NCBI GenBank assembly: GCA_030523645.1
Contig: JAUNIB010000003.1
Span: 1-64,000 of the forward strand
DNA: 64,000 nucleotides
Source of the DNA: Selenomonadaceae bacterium
GTDB taxonomy: Bacteria > Bacillota > Negativicutes > Selenomonadales > Selenomonadaceae
Reading direction: 5' to 3'
Shown: positions 60,413 through 64,000 of the stretch, piece by piece
Layout: the number at the start of each line of letters is the position of its first letter
How positions within the stretch are numbered: the stretch's first letter is position 1
Notes under the pieces: model-generated
The model's input: only the letters and a program-made list of their open reading frames with translations
The model's database searches: none
What the model was told of the DNA's origin: nothing
Translations under genes and position numbers: made by a program

Positions 60413-63070
60413 TCAGGCATTCTTCGTGTATTTGCCGGAAAGTCCGCCGATAAAACGGCTGGGCTGAGTCCGCCGTCCGCTGTAGGCTACCCCCGGCCAG
60501 GAGATTGTCAGACTCTTTTTCGCTCGGGTTATGGCCACATAGAAAAGTCTGGCCTCCTCTCCCAGCTTTTTCTTCTTCTCCGGACCTTCCCGGAGCTTCG
60601 TTACATTATATGTAGGGAACTGATTGTCGCTGGCCCCGGCCAGAAACACCCGGTCAAATTCCATGCCCTTTGCCTGATGAATGGTGATTACCGGTATCCG
60701 GGGCCGCTTCTTCAGCATGGCTTCCATATTCCCCGCCGACAGAGCAGCTTGCCGGAGGAAGGCTTCGGCAGCCGCCTGCGGTGACAGGAACGGCTCGTCA
60801 TCCTCCTGTGCCTTCAGGTAGAGATGCCGGAGATTTGACAGGTGACGGCTCCGGTCATCCCTTTTGTCCATTGCCTCGCAGTGCTTTTTCAGACCGCAGA
60901 CGGTAGCGATATAGTTCACCAGTCCGCAGGGACGCTCCTTCCGGGCTGCCTGACGCAGACCGCCGATCATCATTGCCGCTTTCTCCGTAAGCTTCCGGTA
61001 CTTCTCCACCAGTGCTTCCCGCCGGGCTGCCAAGGGGATGATTTTCTTCTCCAGCGCAAAAATCAGGCACTCGGCCGTAGCACATATATCGTCAAAGGCA
61101 TCGTGAGTAGAAGCGTGCTTTACCTGAATAAATTCGCCGATTGTTCCCAGCTTGTGGTTTTTCAGCTCCGGGTAAAAACGGCGGAAAATGTCCAGCGTGT
61201 CGTAGACTGCCGCCGCAGTAGCCTGCTCCACTCCCGCCCGGGCGAAATGGGACTGCAATATGGCCAAATCGAAGTAAACATTGTGGCCCACCAGCACCGC
61301 TCCGGCGGAAAACTCATTAAAGGCCCGGAAAACCTCAGCCGCTTCGCCGCCTTTCTCAGCCAGGAATTCATCGGTGAAGCCGTGGGTATTCACCGAGTCC
61401 CCTACCGATCGTCCCTCCGACGGCCGGATAAACCGCATAAAGCGGGACAATTCCCTGCCCTTGTCATCAATGCGGATAGCTGCAAGCTGTATCACTTCAT
61501 CCCGACCTGTATCTAGGCCGGTAGTCTCCGTGTCCAGCACCACTACATTCCCGGCGACCAAAGCTCCCCGCAGCAGCTTATACGGTTCACCGGCGGAAAG
61601 CGTCAGCGGCTCGAAGAAATCACAGAGCCGCAGTCCCGCCTCTGCCGCCTCCGGCGCAGTCAGCTTGTCGATGGCCGCCTGTCCGATATTGGGGAAGTAA
61701 TCTCTGGCCAGCCGCCGACAGCTCTCATCGTCACCTGTCCGCAGCGCCAGCCGAATGAAGGCTAGAGCATCCTTTATCTCACTATGACGGAAGAACCGAA
61801 ACTCATCAATAAGGCTGAACGGGATTGGCTCGCCTCCCCGCTTGAATCCCTCCGTCTCCAAGGCCAGGGTCAGCCGCTCATTCTGCTTGTTGCTGCGAGT
61901 GAGGATTGCCGTCCGGCTATAATCCTCAGGGGTCAGCTTCATAGACACCAGCCGGTCGTATATCCACCGAGCTTCATCTGTCTCGGACTCTGCTTCATGG
62001 AGGATTATCGGCTCCCCTTCCGCCTCATCTGCCGCAGCCTCTGCGGCAATCAGCGGATATACGCTGCTGCCGCCCCCCAGTTCCCGGAGGTAATCATTGG
62101 CAGCATTTACCAGCAGCGGCGTCGCCCGGTAATTTTCTGTGAACGCAATCTCCGTCGGAGTACGGCTTCGGCGAAAGGCTTCAATAACCGCTGTGGGATT
62201 TGACCCTCGCCACTCATATATAGTCTGGAAGAAATCACCGGCCAGCAGAATTATCGCCTCACCGAAAATTCTCGACAGCAGGCAATACTCCACCTCGCTC
62301 AAATCCTGCGCCTCGTCTATGGAAATAAAATTCCACCGCAGCCGCTCAACCACCTCATCTGCTGCCAGCAGCTGCCGGCAGCGGATAAGAAGGTCATTGT
62401 AATCAAGAAGTTTTGACCGGGCCATCATCATGTCATAGCGGCACAGCAGCCCCGCCCCGGCCTCCGGTGCAATCTCTGCCAGCCGCTCTATCGGTTCGTA
62501 CCGGTTTTCCTCTACTGCTGTAGCATCCCGCAGACGCTGCCTATCCCGGTCACGAAGCAGCTCTATCGCCAATCGGTAGGCATCTCTGTCATCGGGACTG
62601 TCAAAGATATCGTACTTCAGCCGGACCTCCTTCACTAAGGAAACGAAGTTCACCAGAGCCTGCAGCGGTACATCCCAGCCGCCTGCCGCCTGCCGCAGGA
62701 TTTCCCCGGAATCTTCCTCGTCCGCCACGGCGAAGTCTCCCGGTATATCCCCGGCAGCCGCCTTTCCTGCCCACGCCTTCAGCAGCCGGTAGCAGAAGCT
62801 GTGAATCGTGGCCACCTCCACCCCGGCGGCACAGTCTCCTGCCACCTTGCCGATTCTTTCCTTCATCTCCCGGCAGGCTTTGTTGGTAAAGGTAAGGCAC
62901 AGTATTTCCTCCGGCTGCGCTTTGCCGTTTTTTATTATCTTGGCTATCCGCAGGGCCAGCGTGTTCGTCTTGCCGGTCCCCGCCGGTGCCATCAGCAGAA
63001 TATTATCCGTCAGGTTTTCGATTACCTGACACTGCTGTCTGTTCAGTTTGAAACTGGTCACGGTTCTCAT
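60413..63070 (-). CDS. UvrD-like helicase with inserted DEDDh exonuclease
   Basis: 885-residue superfamily 1 helicase. Motifs in order: I LMAPAGTGKTNTLALR (about 35), Ia EILCLTFTNKACREMKER, II FISIDEAQDLSEVE, III DFFQTIYEWRGSNP, IV FTENYRAT; then after a gap, V VITIHQAKGMEFDRVFLAG and VI ARLFYVAITRAKKSLTIS. Between IV and V an exonuclease domain of about 165 residues is inserted: VVVLDTETTGL (DxE), VLVGHNVYFDL and HDAFDDICATAE, the full DEDDh set. Helicase plus 3'-5' exonuclease in one chain suggests a DNA repair or end-processing enzyme. Its ATG overlaps the stop of the gene upstream by 4 bp (ATGA). Confidence 0.9.
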   Translation of the reverse strand: MRTVTSFKLNRQQCQVIENLTDNILLMAPAGTGKTNTLALRIAKIIKNGKAQPEEILCLTFTNKACREMKERIGKVAGDCAAGVEVATIHSFCYRLLKAWAGKAAAGDIPGDFAVADEEDSGEILRQAAGGWDVPLQALVNFVSLVKEVRLKYDIFDSPDDRDAYRLAIELLRDRDRQRLRDATAVEENRYEPIERLAEIAPEAGAGLLCRYDMMMARSKLLDYNDLLIRCRQLLAADEVVERLRWNFISIDEAQDLSEVEYCLLSRIFGEAIILLAGDFFQTIYEWRGSNPTAVIEAFRRSRTPTEIAFTENYRATPLLVNAANDYLRELGGGSSVYPLIAAEAAADEAEGEPIILHEAESETDEARWIYDRLVSMKLTPEDYSRTAILTRSNKQNERLTLALETEGFKRGGEPIPFSLIDEFRFFRHSEIKDALAFIRLALRTGDDESCRRLARDYFPNIGQAAIDKLTAPEAAEAGLRLCDFFEPLTLSAGEPYKLLRGALVAGNVVVLDTETTGLDTGRDEVIQLAAIRIDDKGRELSRFMRFIRPSEGRSVGDSVNTHGFTDEFLAEKGGEAAEVFRAFNEFSAGAVLVGHNVYFDLAILQSHFARAGVEQATAAAVYDTLDIFRRFYPELKNHKLGTIGEFIQVKHASTHDAFDDICATAECLIFALEKKIIPLAARREALVEKYRKLTEKAAMMIGGLRQAARKERPCGLVNYIATVCGLKKHCEAMDKRDDRSRHLSNLRHLYLKAQEDDEPFLSPQAAAEAFLRQAALSAGNMEAMLKKRPRIPVITIHQAKGMEFDRVFLAGASDNQFPTYNVTKLREGPEKKKKLGEEARLFYVAITRAKKSLTISWPGVAYSGRRTQPSRFIGGLSGKYTKNA

Positions 63071-64000
63071 TTCTCCGGTATTCCGACAGCAGTAGCAATG
63101 CTGCCATCCTTTATCGTATAGGTAACGAAATCAGACAAAGCAGAGGTATTTTGCGGCGTAACGAACTCAAACATATAGCCGTACAGGCCGTCTCCCACCG
63201 ACTCATCAGCCAGCGTCAGCTTCCTGCTCACGGTAAAGGTATCTACATCCACCTCTACCGGTTCCTGATCTTTCTTACTGTCAGAGATGCTCACTGCATA
63301 ATGACGGGTAGTTATCTTGTCGCCCGGCTTTATCTTCTCCAGATTCCGGTCTCTGACTATACCTTTGCTGCTGTCCTCGTACTTGACCCCAAGAATCTTG
63401 TACTTCTGTTCCTTCAGATCATAGACGGCCTCCAGAGTACACGGTCTGTCATTGAGTTTCACCGGAATGGAGTATAGCCAGAATTCGTCGTTTTCCTCGG
63501 TTATCTCGATGTAGACCGGGTGACCGTCCAGCATCGGCCAGGTACCGTCAAAGTTGTCCTTAAAAACACCCTTCTTCCAATCGGCAATAATATTCGAGTC
63601 ACTGCCCAGCGTCAGAATGATTCCATCTTCCATGCCGATATAGCACAGCTGACAATGAACCGCTGACAGGTTATCCATTGCCTCCGGGGACAGCTTCACA
63701 AAGGCGCTGCCGTCCTTATCAACATCGATGGGTGTATCTTCCAGCGATTCAATGTTGAACATACTGTGATTTACTGAAGAAATAGACGGCGGTTCCTGCG
63801 GTCTGACTGTGCTGCCAGTCTCCTGCTCTCCGCCGAAATCCATCGTCTGTCCCGAAAGGAGATATCCATACAGCGATTTCACCGCCGGCGAAGCTACGGA
63901 TAGAGAAGCGTATCTGTTGAACAGCTCTGCTCCGCCATCATAGGGATAGTAGCCCGATATTCCTCGGGCATAGGGACGATAGGGACCGGAGACTCTATAG
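63067..64000 (-). CDS. Unidentified protein, cut by the right edge
   Basis: An open frame from the right end to the stop at 63067-63069; 310 codons are visible and the start lies outside the window (the visible part begins YRVSGPYRPYARGISGYYPYDGG). The early part is Gly/Tyr/Pro-rich, the rest beta-rich with alternating hydrophobic residues (MEDGIILTLGSDSNIIADWKKGVF; HPVYIEITEENDEFWLYSIPVKLND). No family recognised; may be a secreted or envelope protein. Coupled to the helicase gene by a 4-bp overlap, so they share an mRNA. Confidence 0.75.
   Translation of the reverse strand, partial: YRVSGPYRPYARGISGYYPYDGGAELFNRYASLSVASPAVKSLYGYLLSGQTMDFGGEQETGSTVRPQEPPSISSVNHSMFNIESLEDTPIDVDKDGSAFVKLSPEAMDNLSAVHCQLCYIGMEDGIILTLGSDSNIIADWKKGVFKDNFDGTWPMLDGHPVYIEITEENDEFWLYSIPVKLNDRPCTLEAVYDLKEQKYKILGVKYEDSSKGIVRDRNLEKIKPGDKITTRHYAVSISDSKKDQEPVEVDVDTFTVSRKLTLADESVGDGLYGYMFEFVTPQNTSALSDFVTYTIKDGSIATAVGIPEK

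Overview
The window reads as the chromosome of an anaerobic, diderm member of the Firmicutes, most likely class Negativicutes (Selenomonas/Anaerovibrio-like). This is an inference from gene content. Lipid A and outer-membrane genes (lpxD, a LpxL/HtrB acyltransferase, three OmpH/Skp-like proteins) sit beside typically Firmicute genes (LexA, YerC-type TrpR, TmcAL/YlbM, short HisG plus HisZ). Pyruvate:ferredoxin oxidoreductase, Fe-S L-serine dehydratase and a DcuC carrier point to anaerobic metabolism. No rRNA, tRNA or CRISPR array was recognised.

Layout. 1-4.9 kb (minus): a gene running off the left edge, smpB, rnr, secG, serS. 5.2-16 kb (plus): a secreted beta-propeller, a PurF-like protein lacking the glutaminase nucleophile, ychF, sdaAB-sdaAA, and ftsH between two GGDEF-family genes. 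16-20.2 kb (minus): envelope cluster ompH, two further OmpH-like genes, lpxD, acyltransferase. 20.5-21.4 kb: a probable type I toxin/antisense-RNA locus, a frameshifted HigA-like gene and three 16-bp palindromes spaced exactly 40 bp. 21.4-27.7 kb (minus): YjbR-like and LUD proteins, PFOR, DcuC. 28.1-31.3 kb (plus): modB-modA and two exported proteins. 31.3-34.4 kb: an AT-rich accessory patch with four 32-bp direct repeats, a 43-bp near-palindrome, small orphan genes and a serine recombinase. 34.5-38.9 kb (minus): aroE-pilB-pilT-pilC. 39.2-50.8 kb: a SagB-like oxidoreductase, a candidate small RNA, and the histidine genes (yerC, hisZ, then hisG-D-C-B-H-A-F-IE), broken up by intergenic repeats. 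51-55 kb: lexA, tmcAL and a secreted two-repeat protein. 55.2-60.3 kb (minus): an Fe(III)-type ABC importer with two unlike ATPases. 60.4-64 kb (minus): a UvrD-like helicase carrying an inserted DEDDh exonuclease, and a gene cut by the right edge.

Two dispersed palindromic repeat families fill most intergenic spaces: family A (paired arms, A/T-variable AGGGGAG hairpins) and family B (CTGACGAAAAC / GTTTTCTTACAG ends). A third small element is nested in one copy of each. A nearly identical terminator hairpin (GGGACTGTG...CACAGTCCC) is reused at four sites.

The strongest candidate for an overlooked system is 20.50-20.80 kb: a 30-codon membrane peptide with a strong ribosome site, convergent with a promoter-plus-terminator unit that would make an antisense RNA to its 3' end, with both transcripts framed by inverted repeats.
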